DNA of 64,000 bases, from assembly GCA_035235625.1 (NCBI GenBank), contig CP141140.1:13474685-13538684 (forward strand), in the 5' to 3' direction. Source of the stretch: Saururus chinensis (taxonomy: Eukaryota; Streptophyta; Magnoliopsida; Piperales; Saururaceae). Below the pieces are notes generated by a model. That model made no database searches. It had not been told where the DNA came from and was given only the letters and a program-made list of their open reading frames with translations. Shown here one piece after another: positions 1 to 13,163 of this stretch. Numbering within the stretch: the stretch's first letter is position 1; the number at the start of each line of letters is the position of its first letter. A program made the position numbers and the translations under genes.

Positions 1-400
1 AAGCAAGTGGATGGGCGGAGGGAAGAGGAAGAAGAATGGGGAGGGAGCAGGGGTGGTGAGGAGGAAGTGCGGGGATTGAGGGGGAATATATAGGCAAGAT
101 GCGGGGGGTTGTGGGAGCCAAAGGCCTCCCAATTCCGAACGTCACAACCAACTGACACTCTGACGAGGGACGTAGGGAGGGCCAAAAAACTGCTGTTGAG
201 GCGGTTTTGTGATGTGGAAAGAAGCCTGCAGAGGGGGGCCTCTCGGTCTTTCCCTGCCCAAAGCGGTTTTGTGTCTGCAAAGCGCGTGGTTTTGTGCAGA
301 GAAAGGGCCAAATCCAAGTGGACGGCCCAGGGCCGATACTGCTTCCCTCCAAAGAGTAGATGGTAAAAGCTTAGGTTTGCATTTGCTAATAGTAAATTCC
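1..400 (-). promoter_or_regulatory. Putative promoter and 5' leader of a gene beyond the left edge
   Basis: On the minus strand a TATATA-type box at about 88-96 is followed, toward base 1, by a C/T-rich tract typical of plant 5' untranslated leaders. The upstream part (120-360) is richer in CG than the surrounding AT-rich DNA. No coding exon can be recognised. The open frames here overlap on both strands and resemble nothing known to me. The promoter reading is an inference from composition and the TATA box only. Confidence 0.3.
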
Positions 401-2940
401 TGGTTAGTTTGTTGCATCTCCTTGATTTTTCTACTTCATAAACATGTTCTTCCATTTTATGTAGTGGCTACCAAACTCATTTATTTATTTTAGTACTATC
501 TAGTGTATTAAAAGGACGTAAGTTGCTCACATTGATCAGTGCAATCTTATTAAGTAGTATAAACTTGAGCAGAAGCTACAGCAACCTATTTGATTAACCA
601 ATTAATTGCGGTGACATCTCGCTTAGATTTCAAACATGGAGTTACGATTAGATACTAGGACTCTAAGAGTACACATCCTCCTTAAAATTTGAGCCGCAAC
701 AACTTCAGCAACTTGGTTATTAAATGAGGGGAAAGATCCTACGGTCTACCTGTGGGTGAATTTAATAAACCTTGACCAACCTATTGGTCTGATTTTTCTT
801 ACAAAAAACTGAAAAGCAATTCTTCATAACCACTCTGGTCATCATTTTTTTGCTCTCTCTCTTCCAATCTGTTCCTATGCACGTGGGTGCCTGGGGGGTG
901 AGGTTTTGGACAGCTTTCAGTTCGAGAAACGGAAGGTCTGGAGCAGCATTCCAATACGTTGATGTTCGTTTTTACTCTTTTCTTGCAGTAATCCACTTGG
1001 TCGATTCTGTTTATGCAAATACAAAAGGTTGCCTTCTCTTGCAATCTGCATGGCATGTGGAGTCCTGCAACTGACCAATGCCCATGTGTGTGAACACCCT
1101 CCTCTTCATTGATTGCTTCTCTTCGGCTGGTTTTGAGCAGTGTTTTCTGCAACACAGCTGGGCTCCCTTTCTACAGCTATGTTGTTCACACTTCCGTACA
1201 AATCTTCTTGTCGTCACTCGTCAATGAGAAAGAAGAATTGCACCTCTCTGGGGGTAACTAAAGTAAAGTATTGTAATGAGCTGGTGATCGTCAATAAACT
1301 CTAATATTTTGTCTTAAAATTTGCATTAAGTTTTTTGTCGGTTGATTAAGTAATACATTAGATGAGCCCGGAATCACGCCCTTAGAGTTGAAGTCAACCA
1401 TTTGAAAATAGGGTGAGAGAGTTGGCTGTATAATTAATACAGATGAGGTTCTTCTTTTTTCTATGTTTTTCATTTCTCTGTCATAGACATGAGCTTTTAA
1501 TAATAATTTTTTTTCCATCTTATGCTCTTGTTTGATAATTCAATAATTTTGTAGTATTCTTGGCTAAAGATATGTATTATTCAAGAAGCAACATTAGGTC
1601 GAAGAGGTACTTTTGGGTTAAGAAATGAATAAATTACTGACTGACTTTATGTGGAAGACATTGGCCCCAGTTTCGGTCTTCTTCCTGATGGGATAAGTGG
1701 AACTTTCAGACGGGATTGTGTTCTGTAGCTGCACATGGCTGGTTACATCTGATCATTTCCATCTTGAATTCAGGATAATATAGATATTAGATCCCTCGTA
1801 TTCTAAAAAGCTCAAGATAGAGGTGATTTGAATTTTCAGCTGTGTCGAGTAGTTTTCCAAATTGATTTTCTCAACCGATTTAGTGCTTGAAAGTGATTTC
1901 AGACGATTTTTTGAGTCCTACCAATCCAGTAATATGCCAACACTTAGTTGTCATTTTTCTCCATATATGACACTACTTGAGAGCTCCACTCTTTTGTAGT
2001 CTCCCGTGAGCAGGTTTTCACTCTTCTTGATTCCTTGTAGCTAGCAGGGTATGTCCAAACAAAAAAAGAAGGGTGAGAAAAGGCCAAAAGCACTTTCAAG
2101 TTCATAAAATTACAGTTCAATTCAGTATCTTTTACTTAATTTTCAATAATTTATACAGTTCAAAATTATGAATTAAATTTCTTTAACTTGATAACATGTC
2201 GTCACCAAATTAATGAGGAAGCCCGTCTTTCATCCAAAATGCATGTTGATCCGGCGTCTTCTTAAAAATTTCTACACATGTTCTACAGAAGGCGAAAAAA
2301 TCAGTTAGACAAGTTGACACGAAATTGTGTCTTGAATGAGCTCACTCTACTGTCCACATACAAGCCACTGGAGCGCAAGCTTATGAACAGATAGATTTGT
2401 TGACGCCCATCCTCCTCCTCCTCTGTTTCTATCACTAGCAGAAGCAAATCCATTTTTTTCCTCCTCCATGTGCCTTCTGCAAGTTGCTAACATGTCCACA
2501 AGCCCGCAATCCCTGTCATTTGTCAAGCTCAAAGGGCTGGACGCAACTATAAATAGAGTGTCTTTGACTAGAATTACTTACAATAATCAGAAGTTAAACC
2601 AAGCTTTGGAGGAATTGTGGGTGCAAAAGAGACGGTTCCGAGAAGTTCCTTGTCAAAAGGTAAATGCCCTTTTGGTTCACTGTCCTTTGCATCCCAGCCG
2701 TTGATAAACAGACTTTCTTCATCTCTTTGTGGATAAAGCTTTCTCATCGGGATTCTGCATCTGTTCTTACATGTCTCTGCACCTTTCAATTTCGACACCG
2801 GCCTATATTCCATGACAATTTGATCTTCTCCGCTGCTTGGGGGATTTTATTCGTCCTTGGGTAGCAGTCAAATCGACAAAAATCAGCGAAACTTTTTGAC
2901 TGCGATCATATAACAAATGAGCAAAAAATAGTGGGAAGTA
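401..2940. other. Intergenic, no gene recognised
   Basis: AT-rich DNA with no recognisable coding exon. A TATAAATAG sequence at 2548-2556 on the plus strand lies upstream of a purine-rich stretch with a possible splice donor (AAG then GTAAAT) near 2659, so a small transcription unit is possible, but no protein is evident. Confidence 0.4.
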
Positions 2941-4205
2941 GTCCGGACTTAAAATATAAAAAAAATATAAAAAATTTATATTTATAACTTTATTCGGGTT
3001 AAATTTTATCAAATTTAAACCTGATATTAATTAAGAAATGATAAATCCGAATCAACTAGAATAGTTATTTGAGTTGAATTCAAATACCCAACCCTAACCC
3101 ATTAAGGTCGGGTTGGGTTTTACCACATATCCGACCTGAGTGTCATCCCTGGCCATGATGCTATGTTAGAAACTTGGACCTGGTTCAACTTGGATAAAAT
3201 TAATCCGGGCTGGGTTAGGTTGAGTTTAAGAAAAAATTACTTTGGTAAATTTTATTTTAGGTCGAGTCTTATATGTAAAAAAACCCAAAAACTAATATGA
3301 CTTAACCCAAGTTCTTAATTAACTTACAAAATTATATTTAACTTCAGGTTATATAATTTTTTATCAATTTTATAAATAAAACCAATATAAAATAGTGATG
3401 ATATAGTTTTTATTATTTGAACCGACATGACCTAAGATATAATATTGGTTCTTCATGTTCTCATCTTTTTCGATTCCTATTTAAGGTCGGATCGGGTGCA
3501 AGGAATATGGGGTATTTGGGTTTGAATTACTTACTAATCCCCTAATTTAACACACACCGTCAAATTTTGGTGAAATGCACATCCGTGCACATAAGCCAAA
3601 TGCATATTAATTTTTTATAATTTTATAAAAAAAATCAAATTAATCAAGACTCAATTTCTATGGCTCAATATTAGCCTATTAGAAACCAAATCCAAACAAA
3701 ACATTAGTCCTAAATTTAAAATTCCATTTGATTTCGTTGTACATAGTACATGATAAACATAAAACAATTTATGGCGATATTGTCCATTTTCCAGGGAATA
3801 ATACCGTTTCATGCTAGCATGTTAACCCATTTTCCTCTGTTATGCCATTTTTCATGTAAGCATGTTTACCTATGAATAGTAATTTTCTTACATCACTTTA
3901 TGTCTAACAAAATTTTACATTATGTTTTGATTAAACGTAAAAAAGTGAGCCCTCTTATTATAGACTCACTTTTAAGACTAATCAAAACCGAGTGTAAAGA
4001 TTTGCTTGACAGAAAGTGATGTAGGGTAATTAACATCCTTTAGCCATTTTTAGATTTGTCTAAACTTGTGATTTGATGAGTTCACTAGATGTCAAGCTTT
4101 ATGTTAGTAATGCAGGGACACTTAAGAGCGCAAGGTAAATTATTTGTGGTACCCATTTTTAAGATGTTATATTGGTGTGATCTTATTTTATCAAATACTA
4201 AAATA
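2941..4205. other. AT-rich intergenic DNA, probable degenerate transposon
   Basis: This AT-rich stretch has scattered CGGGTT/AACCCG-like motifs (for example around 3080-3130 and 3480-3530), which hint at an old hAT-like MITE. I could not define its ends or a target duplication. No coding sequence is seen. Confidence 0.3.
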
Positions 4206-4405
4206 CTCTATTTGTCTTAAATTAATAGCTCAATCTGGCAAGAAATTTTGTTTCATATTAATAGCTTCATTTTATTTAATTTAAATAATTAAGTACTTAA
4301 CAAAAAGTATTATAAACTTATTATCTCTTATCTTAGATGTGAGATTTACTATTTAAAAAAAATATTATTTTTTTAAATATAGCTATTAATGTAAGACGGA
4401 ATGGG
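4206..4405. mobile_element. Stowaway-like MITE, 200 bp
   Basis: The left end reads CTCTATTTGTCTTAAATTAA and the right end is its imperfect inverse, ATTAATGTAAGACGG... ending GGG. TA is present on both sides (4204-4205 and 4406-4407), the target site of Tc1/mariner-type Stowaway elements. The left end has a tandem TTAATAGCT motif. The right end has the TTTACTATTTAAAAA tract seen in the other copies. It codes for nothing and serves as a reference copy for the two gene-carrying elements in this window. Confidence 0.75.
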
Positions 4406-4674
4406 TATTAAAAGAAATATTTGCACGTACAAGTTGTAAGCATGCAAGGACTTTTATGGTGTCCCCAATAATAAGAAAGGAGGTATGGGTTGAGTTAGCC
4501 AGTGTGAATCAACCATCTTATCTTCATCAAATAGCTCCCCCTCCTCTTCGAACTTGTATAGGCGTCACACACATACAATCTTGAAGTATTCAAATATATC
4601 TTAGCCAACCTAGGTATCATCAACTATGTTGGCCTTCTAGTCAAAATAAGTGTTTCCCTTGCATAAATTTGATA

Positions 4675-4864
4675 TCCCTTTATTAATAGTCCTATTTGAC
4701 AAAAAAGTTTATTTTGTATTAATTATTTTATTTTACTAAATTTTAGTAGTTAAGAACTTTAAAAAAATTATAGGCTTATTTTTCTTTCTTTTAAATATAA
4801 GTTTTACTATTTAATAAAAATTACTATTTTTTAAAATATAATTATTAATATAAAATAAATAGAG
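4675..4864. mobile_element. Stowaway-like MITE, 190 bp
   Basis: A diverged copy of the family at 4206-4405. It has TA on both sides (4673-4674 and 4865-4866), a left end with TATTAATAGTCC and a right end with ATTATTAATATAAAATAAAT. The internal tract TTTTACTATTTAATAAAAA is shared with the other copies. Non-coding. Confidence 0.65.
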
Positions 4865-5139
4865 TAGCATTCACCATATTTTGAAATACTTAAGCTATTA
4901 TAAAAAGAAAAAGTTAGTTTGAACGCGTGTGTTAAATAGTCGATTTAACATGCCCATGCCGTACAATGAAATTGCCATCCAACAATGTGTTAAAAGATAG
5001 GATGAGTAGGATTTCTGCCCCAATGTGAACCACAATGATTGAAATGGGTGGTCATTGCATCGTGGGCGTCTAACTTATTATAAAATCCTATTTATTTTTT
5101 GGATAAAAAGTTGTCACCTCTTTTTTTTTTTTTTTTTTT

Positions 5140-7071
5140 TGCTTGACTAACACTCCGGCCTGAGAACCGACTCGGATCATGGGTTCGGGTTACATAATCG
5201 CGGTTATAAATTTTCATAAAAAATTAAGAGCAGCATAGTCTAAGTGAAAGGAGTCGTAATGTTTTTATATACACTACAAAAATTAAGCGATCTATTGCAC
5301 GAAGGTTAGAACAAACTTAATTTTATTTTTATTTTAGATCGGGCCAATATTGTTGTGTCATTGGTTACCTACGTATGTATTAGATATTGTATATGAGGTT
5401 ATTCCAATACGATCGGATCTAAATGTAATTCTGCCTAACAGGTAATATATGCATTAAGCAATACAAAATCATATATATCAAAATATGTATATCCTTATAT
5501 CCAAATATATCATTCGGAGTGAGACGACAATCTCATAAATCATCGGAGTTAAACGGAAACTAATAAATCATCGGAATCTAACATCTCGCTCTATCTTAGA
5601 GTAGAACAAAACACAATAGAGCATATCGAATCATATCAAATTGCATCAAATCATTTAAGATCATATTGGAGCATATCGGATCAAAACAAAGCTTATCAAA
5701 TCATATCAATTCAAAGCATATCAGAACACATCGGGTCAGAGCATAACATATAAATTAATTATCACGTCCATTCATATAATCATATATTAAATTAGAAGAT
5801 CATATACTCCCCTGTAATTCTAGAAGTAGCAGTGTTTAGACTTACTCCTTCCTTTAGGGCATTTTCTCCTTCAGGTTTATAAATGGTAGGCAAAACCTCC
5901 TCTTTCTCTGGAATGTTTATCTTATTGTGCATGTAGGCGACGGATAGACACTCCCCTTTGCTAAGGACACATTACTTTTTGCATGTTTAAAGGCAGCAGA
6001 CAAAACCTCCCATTACTCGGAGACGCTTCTCACTTTCTGCACCCTTAGGCGGTGGACAAAACCTCCCCTTACCCGAAAATGCTTCTCACTTTCTGTGCCC
6101 TAGACGGCAGACAAAACTTCCCCTTGTCGGGGATGCTTCTCTCACTAATTGGCCCATTGGTGAAGGGCGGAGCCTACTCTTACTCTGGGCTACTTCTCTC
6201 CATGCGGCCCGGAACCTCCTCTTGCTCCGGGCCACTTCTCTCTCTTTCGGCCAAAGGGCATCAGATAGAGCCTCCTCATGCTCATGGTTGTTTCCCCTCT
6301 CGAGGGTCGCCAACTAGTGGACGCTTTCATTGTGTAGAATATCATCGAATTAGCCAAAAACACTTATTGAACGGACAAAAAGGGCACAAAACATGCCAAC
6401 AAACTTTGTGGAAAGATTACACGGGTTTTCTATTTATAGAAGAAAAGCCTGCAAGCGAACAGAGTGATGCATGCACGCGCTTGCGACATGCATCGTGCAC
6501 CCATGAGTCAGCAATGTGGCAAGCGTGTGTGTGACGTGCATGCTAGCGCGTTACACGTGGCATAGCCGCAAGGATGTTGTGGGCCGCACTAGATCGTGTA
6601 CACTTGCCATGTCACGTGGATTAACGTGGACCCTGCTCCATGCGGCGCGGCTCGCCATCCACTGGGGTCATAGATTATGCTAGCATTTTTGTCCTTTTCC
6701 CCATTTTAAATTATTATTTTATTTAAATATTATATCCAACTTTAAATTGCAATATCTTCTTTCCCCGAAGTTAGAATCATGCTTTGTACCAATGAACTCG
6801 TATCAATGAACCTTTCAAAATTAGACCTTACACGAGTATGTTACCCCGCAATTTTTTAGTGATTACTGCCCATATGACACATTTCCCGATGTCATAACTT
6901 TTACTCTTTACCTCCATTTCGTGCATTCTTCAATTCATTACGTTTGTTACTTCGAGCTCTGCCCATATATAGGGATTTCATCCGTTAAAACCCACCTAAA
7001 ACGTATCCAAAATTCTATAATTACCCTTAACCCCTAAGGTTAGACGTAATCGGAATACAGGGCATTACAAA
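5140..7071 (-). repeat. Probable LTR of a decayed LTR retrotransposon (minus orientation)
   Basis: On the minus strand this block would begin TGTAATGCCC at 7071, a start common among plant gypsy-type LTRs. It holds an AT-rich part with repeated ATCATATC-like words (5590-5740) and a minisatellite (5880-6300). The distal border is uncertain; a run of 22 T lies near 5120-5141. No primer-binding site, coding domain or partner LTR is seen, so it is a solo or truncated LTR at best. The long open frame at 6052-6534 is a product of the minisatellite. Confidence 0.35.
5880..6300. repeat. Degenerate minisatellite, about 60-bp period, about 7 units
   Basis: Units contain the pattern GGCGGxxGACAAAACCTCCC then CTTACCCGGAxATGCTTCTC and CACTTTCTGxGCCC. 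The unit is best conserved between 5990 and 6140 and decays toward both sides. It lies within the LTR-like block. Confidence 0.65.
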
Positions 7072-7104
7072 CATGGTCAGTAAATATCCACTCTATGTGT
7101 ATAT

Positions 7105-7653
7105 CTTAACATTTGGGCCATGTTTGAGGTGTTAGTGGCCGTATGTGGCCAAATTCTTTTGTCCATCAATTTTTGGACACGGCCTTGGGCAAAGACCTCA
7201 TCCGGCCGTTTATCCAAGGTTCGGTTAACTTTTAAATATAATGTGCATTCTTATATAAAGGACAATATATATTTCTCCTATAATTATTCTTAAATATCAT
7301 TTTATTATACTTAAATTTTTAACAATTTAAATACAATTATGTCAATGTTATATTTGAGTTATTCTTTAAAAGTAATTATTAAATATTTCTTTTGTCTCAC
7401 ATTAATAGCTAAGTTATTTAATCTAGAGATCATTTCCCTAATTGTCTTACTTAGTTAAAGTCAACACCGCTCTTATTCTCTCTAACCGCATCAACCCTCA
7501 TCTGATCACCTAAGAGGCTATGTCTATGGATAACGGCTATGTTCATCGAAAAAGAGGCTTTGTCCGTAGACAAAATGTTGACGGACAAATTGTTAGTGGA
7601 TACAAACATGGACAAGCTTTATCTACCAACTATTTGGCCGAGGACCAACCCTA
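7105..7653 (-). mobile_element. Non-autonomous hAT-type element, second copy of the family at 40507
   Basis: The sequence is a clear reverse-complement relative of the element at 40507-41105. Shared landmarks are the end GACCAACCCTA (7643-7653), the paired TTTGTCC/GGACAAA words and the long AT-rich middle. The left terminus (about 7105) is decayed, so no target duplication could be assigned. The shared internal segment GTCTCACATTAATAGCT (about 7394) is a piece of the Stowaway-like family, so the amplified element was already composite. Confidence 0.65.
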
Positions 7654-10282
7654 GTTAAGTTGAAGGATGTGGAGTCTATCACCCCTATTTTTGCTAGCCA
7701 TTTCTACTTATACACAGTCGGTTAATATCCATTGCTTGTGTATATCTAAACGGTGGATATCTCTTGACTGTACAAGAGATAACGACTAACTAAAATAGGG
7801 GGTGACATGCTCGTAATCCTTAAACTGAATTGCTAGCAAGAATCTAAACAGAAAAGAGGTCATTTTCCCCTGTCTCGCATAAACTCCCTTTTAGTTTCTC
7901 CCTTTATATTGGCATTCTTAATATGCGAGTATTTTCACTGAGAAATAATACATGACTAGGATAAATATGCCATGTCATTGCAGTGTAATTTTAATTTAAC
8001 TTTGCCTAGAACGAAAAGATGTACGTCTCATTCAAAATTATTCAATCATCAATCATTCCACGGCGGCTAGGCCCATACTCCACTAACTCTGTTTGTTCAA
8101 GTGTGTCGTTTTATTGAAAATAAGTTACTGGAGTAGTAAAATTATTCTCATTTACGTGGCTTCCCAAGTGTCAAAAAGTTATAAAACATGGGCATGTATA
8201 TTTTGCATTTTTTTGCTACTTAACAAAGGCCGTTACCATTTTTCTTTTGCTACATGGCATAGCCATTTATCTTCTTTTACTTTGCTGTCAACATAGGCTC
8301 ATCGCAAAAAGAAAGCCAACATATGGGTCCCTTTGTTTTTATCCTTGCTCTCTCTTTCTCTCTCTTATTGTGTTTGAAGTCAGCTTGATGCCCTTGTCCA
8401 ATCAGAACCTAGGTCTTTATTTTCTCCAGGGCGAGTGTGTGAATTATGTCTTGCCAGTTTCATCCTAAAGCTAGTACCTAAGAAACGTTTACATTAAAGA
8501 TTGGATGAATAAACAAAATTCTTCAGCAATAATTGATAATGTTATCTCTTCTCCACTAAAACTTAATTTAGCCAAGACCTAAGGAATCAAGTTGGACATC
8601 TTTTCCGAAAAGGAGGGCATGTTCTGGATCCTTTTGACATGACTGAACACCCGTGACGAGTGGTAGCCTGCCCAAGAAAGAGGGAGCTCAGTATCTCTTG
8701 AACAGATTGGGTGGTTCTTTCTCCCCTTTAGTACCTAACAGCTAACTACTTGGAAAGGTCCAAGTGAGGGACTGGAAAAAAGGTAGGTTGAACTGGCCAC
8801 AGTGTGTGTGTGTGAGAGATGGCCGGCTATTGAATTTCGGGTATCATTAGTTGCAAATTACTGTCTTCCACAGGAAATGATTTATGGTTCACCTGCCGCG
8901 AAAATTACTGTCTTCCACAGAATCTGGGTCTCTCAAACCAATGGAAATTGCTTAGAGGAGCATTTTTTTACTGTTGATTTAAATAAGGAAAGGCTTTGAG
9001 TAACAATATGTGGAATGTGCCCGGTCGTCTCTTAATTCAAACATTTTTTTTAAGATTAATAATGCCATCCACTCTTTAAATTTTCATTTATTCTGCCTAC
9101 GTGCAATGGACTCGACTCGACGCCATAGGATTTCAAATTTGAAGCACTTCGGAAACTCAAATTAGCAAGACTAATATGTACTCTATAATTAACTCCTTAC
9201 AATCTATGAAACTCCAATGGATCCATCGAGTCAAGTGAATATTATTATTTAAATTTCGTTTAATTTTTTATCAATAAGATTCACTTCTTTATCACAATGA
9301 TTTTGTATATTAATATATACCTATTTATAAAATTTTGTTTTATGTTTGTTAAGCTAAATATTATTATACATACTAATTTTTCACACAATATTACACATAC
9401 AATTCATATTTTATCTCTAAATATGTAATATATCAGGCTCTAATTTATCCATATATAAGGACTTCGAATTTATTACTTTCAAGATGTTGAGTCTTAAATC
9501 TTGAGTTTTACATCATTATACAAAATGATGGTACATTAATGTCTCCTATTGCTGATGGGGAATGGAATGAATTTGGGTGCTTGTGATTAGAATCTATGAC
9601 ACTTTTTTTATAGGCTAATGATTTTCCTACACCAGAATGTGTCAAAAAAAATTTACACCTGAATTTGATCATAGGAGTGTAAAGTTTTGTTGGACAGATT
9701 ATAATGTAGGGTAATTAACATGTTTTTTTATAGGAAACTTTCCATTACACTAAACGTGTTAAAAAGTTAACAATAATGTCGATTATACGGAATAGGCAAA
9801 ATTTGCAGATTATCCTCAATTTTTCGTAGAGCCGAGGGCAAAAGTTAAATGAAATCAAACTTTTAAATCTCATAGAATATTTCTACCCAAACACAAAAAC
9901 AATGAAATTGAGTAGAATCAAGCGGACTCATGCTCATTTTTGCTTGATTTCGTGTTCAATTTCATATCCAAACTGCCATATTCTACTCGATTAATAAAAA
10001 TTGTCATATATGTAGCCCTCACTACAAATGAAAAGGCTGCGAGTAGCTGAACAAAATAAACCTTCACATTAATAAAACACGTTACAATGTAGGGAGACAT
10101 GATGAAAGAGTGGACTCAGTGTGTGAATTGAAAAGCTCAATCGCACCTATAGCAAGTACAAAAGAGCAACTCCATTGTAGATTAATCTGACAACGTGAAC
10201 AAACTCCATCTATGATGAAAAGGTCTAAAGGGTTGTCAAGTGCCGAAAAACATTGTTGATGATTATGAAGCACTAGGACCAT
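7654..10282. other. Intergenic, no gene recognised
   Basis: AT-rich sequence with short simple repeats such as the CT-rich run near 8340-8365. No coding exon, RNA gene or complete mobile element was identified. The short open frames here show no recognisable protein. Confidence 0.4.
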
Positions 10283-10339
10283 TGTCACGCCCTTACACAT
10301 GTCACCACCAAGCTGAACCTGGTCGAAGGAGGAAGCGGC

Positions 10340-11731
10340 TAAGGGTGCTAACGAGCTGAGTCGAACTGAATTTTAAAGTTTTTGAACTCGAGCTTAATTT
10401 TTAAAAGCTCGGCTCGAGCTCAATCGAATAGCTCGAAGCCTAGCTCGATCTCGGTTCGGCCAAAAACTCGAAGCTCGATTTAAGCTCGAGCTCGAAAAAT
10501 TACTATAGTAGTTCGAACTTATGTTCGACTTGAGCTCGAATCCCATTTACAACCCATTTTTTTTCCCTATAAAAAACCATATCAATTTAAAGAATCACAT
10601 CAACATTACAAAAATAAAAAAAAAGATTATAACAACTATAATTTCATTCTATTAAAGTTGTAAATATCACTTCAAAATCTATGGCTTAAATAAGAGTTGA
10701 TAAATTACCCACAAAAACCTTTCATTGGTCACCAAAAATTTAGCTAATGTTATGCAAATCTCTTACATAATAATCCACCAAAAACTGAATTAGTCACCAA
10801 AGTGTCATGACAACGCCAATTCATAGATTCCAAATCTGATTACTCTTGTGACTACAAAAAAATTTGTGATTAGAACACTATCTGGACCATTGGAGTAACA
10901 TATTTCCGATTGTGTGCCAGGACAATGCCACTTTGAATGGTCTTGGTTCGGACGAGATACATGGAAAACCATTAGATCGGATCCCTGGGAACTTGTATTA
11001 GAGGAGTATATGGCTCGGCTCTACTGGGAGATGGTAAATTATATGCGGAGCTAGAGGCAGAGGGACTTGCACTTGGCTCACCATTAGATGGATAGGAAGT
11101 AGATTGCTTGATAGCTTACCTCGGATATAAAATAATATACATGTGCTAGTTCATCGTTGATCATTGATGTTGTTTCATATGAAACAAAATATCATTGGAA
11201 AATAATATATTATGGGTATGTACAAATATATTTCTTAATAGACATTCATGTATATGTATTATTAGGAAATTGTTCATATGTGTCTAGTGCATCGCCAGTC
11301 GTCAAATTGATATCCGATAGCTCGCATATAATATAAGAGGGATTTGGTGGTTGCTTTATCAAAGACTAACCACCCTAAAATGGCAAGATGTCTATTGCAC
11401 ACTTGTTGGCAAGCACCAAGTGCAGACATGACATTTATAATATTTATATTTATATATATAGTATTGATATGAATTTAAAATCTTTAAAATTATATAATTT
11501 ATTCTATATAATTTACTCATTATATTGAAGTCAATGTTATAGAGTTGGAGCCTCGGCTATGCAAGTGTGTGAAAGAGTTTTGACAGAGTCAAGAGACTCG
11601 ACACATTACAAATCACAAGTAAAACTTTTGGACTTATAATTGACTATTTATTTTATGGTTTATAAATATAGGGGAGGAGCCAATGGTTTATTCTATTTAA
11701 TTATATTTTTTAGTAGTCGTGACGTGTGACT

Positions 11732-11806
<75 letters not shown>

Positions 11807-12582
11807 TTAATAGGCAAAATCGTAGTTACTAGATATACTTAATAGGCAAAATCTAGACTTAGTAAAAGAGAAGTACAATCGTACGCACATAAACAAAAGA
11901 GATGTGAAGACTTTAAATTAATAGGTAGAAATCTAGACCTAGTTCCTAGATATACTTAATAGACAAAATCTAAATATAGTTCACTAGCTCTCTAATTCTA
12001 GACCAATATGATTAGTTAAATTAAGAATATGCAAGTAGAATTACATATTTATATTTATTAGGATTAGAATGATTAAATATAGTATTTAAAATTTTAATAA
12101 TATATATTATATAGATGAGTAAGGGTATAATAGGAGTAAAATAAGTTTCCATACCTAGATTCTCAATTTTATTAGTAGTAGGATTTATATTTATTTTAAA
12201 TATAATAGCATAATATGGATATTACATACTATAATATATTATATACCATATATTAATGTATATATAGTATATATATTTTTATAAAATAACATAGATTATT
12301 ATGGGTACATAAAAGGTGAAAGTTAAAAAATTTATATAATATGGGTATAATATGTAAGAAGTAATATATAACAAATCAAGCTCGAGCTCGAGCCGAGCTT
12401 CAAGTTGATCTCGAGTCAAACCGATCAGGTGTCGAGTTGAGTAGAATCGAGCTAACCCATGTTCGAGATCGGCTAGTTTATTTTAGAGTTCGAACCGAGC
12501 TCGAGTCAAGCTTCATTTGAGCTGAGCCAAATTCGAGTCGAACCGAGCCAAGTCTGTTCAGCTCGACTCGTTATCACCCTTA
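10340..12582. mobile_element. hAT-like non-autonomous DNA transposon, 2.24 kb
   Basis: Terminal inverted repeats start TAAGGGTGCTAACGAG on the left and TAAGGGTGATAACGAG on the inverted right end. The flanks are 8-bp near-identical direct repeats, GAAGCGGC (10332-10339) and GAAGTGGC (12583-12590), the hAT target size. Subterminal regions on both sides are dense in GCTCGAGC/GAGCTCG words, a possible transposase-binding array. The AT-rich middle includes (TA)n at 11737-11803. No transposase frame is visible. It is nested inside the gypsy-like LTR. Confidence 0.8.
11737..11803. repeat. (TA)n microsatellite
   Basis: About 67 bases of uninterrupted TA dinucleotide inside the hAT-like element. Confidence 0.95.
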
Positions 12583-13163
12583 GAAGTGGCACGCGACACG
12601 ATAAGGTGAAGTTGAATTGCGAAAGACTTAACTCATTATTGGGTAGAACATTACGGAGTTGCGCACATATACTTTATACAAAAATAAAATAAGAAAAGAA
12701 AGGACTACTAATTAAAACATTAGTCAACTCGTACTTACATACTTAGTCATAAACAAGCCCATACACAATGACTAACAAAAGTATGAAGTATAGTCAAATG
12801 CATATATATCTCAACATGTCATAAACAAAGCTAACATAAAAACCCAACATCCCTATGAATCCTCTCTCAATGATCGGCGCCATCCACATGTTTAACATAG
12901 AGCCCATCTGAACAACCTACATGACATGATATGCAACCCCAAAACAAAACAAAAAATAAAGAGGGGCGAGTCAAAGCTTAGCAATGGTTTTAATAAGGAA
13001 AGTAAATTCATAATAACCACATATATAGACATAATTAACATAACACTCATCACATAATCAAATACTATGCCCATTAATTATGGAATAATCACATAAACCT
13101 ATGTTACTTGTACATCATATCATAATTTATATTACATAAGCATCTATTCATGCCACTTACATC

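Noticed and set aside
109..493. Three overlapping open frames at the left edge
   Set aside because: No similarity to known proteins, and they overlap on both strands in promoter-like CG-richer DNA.
6052..6534. 160-aa open frame
   Set aside because: It reads through a decaying 60-bp minisatellite, shows no protein-like features and lies in an LTR-like block.
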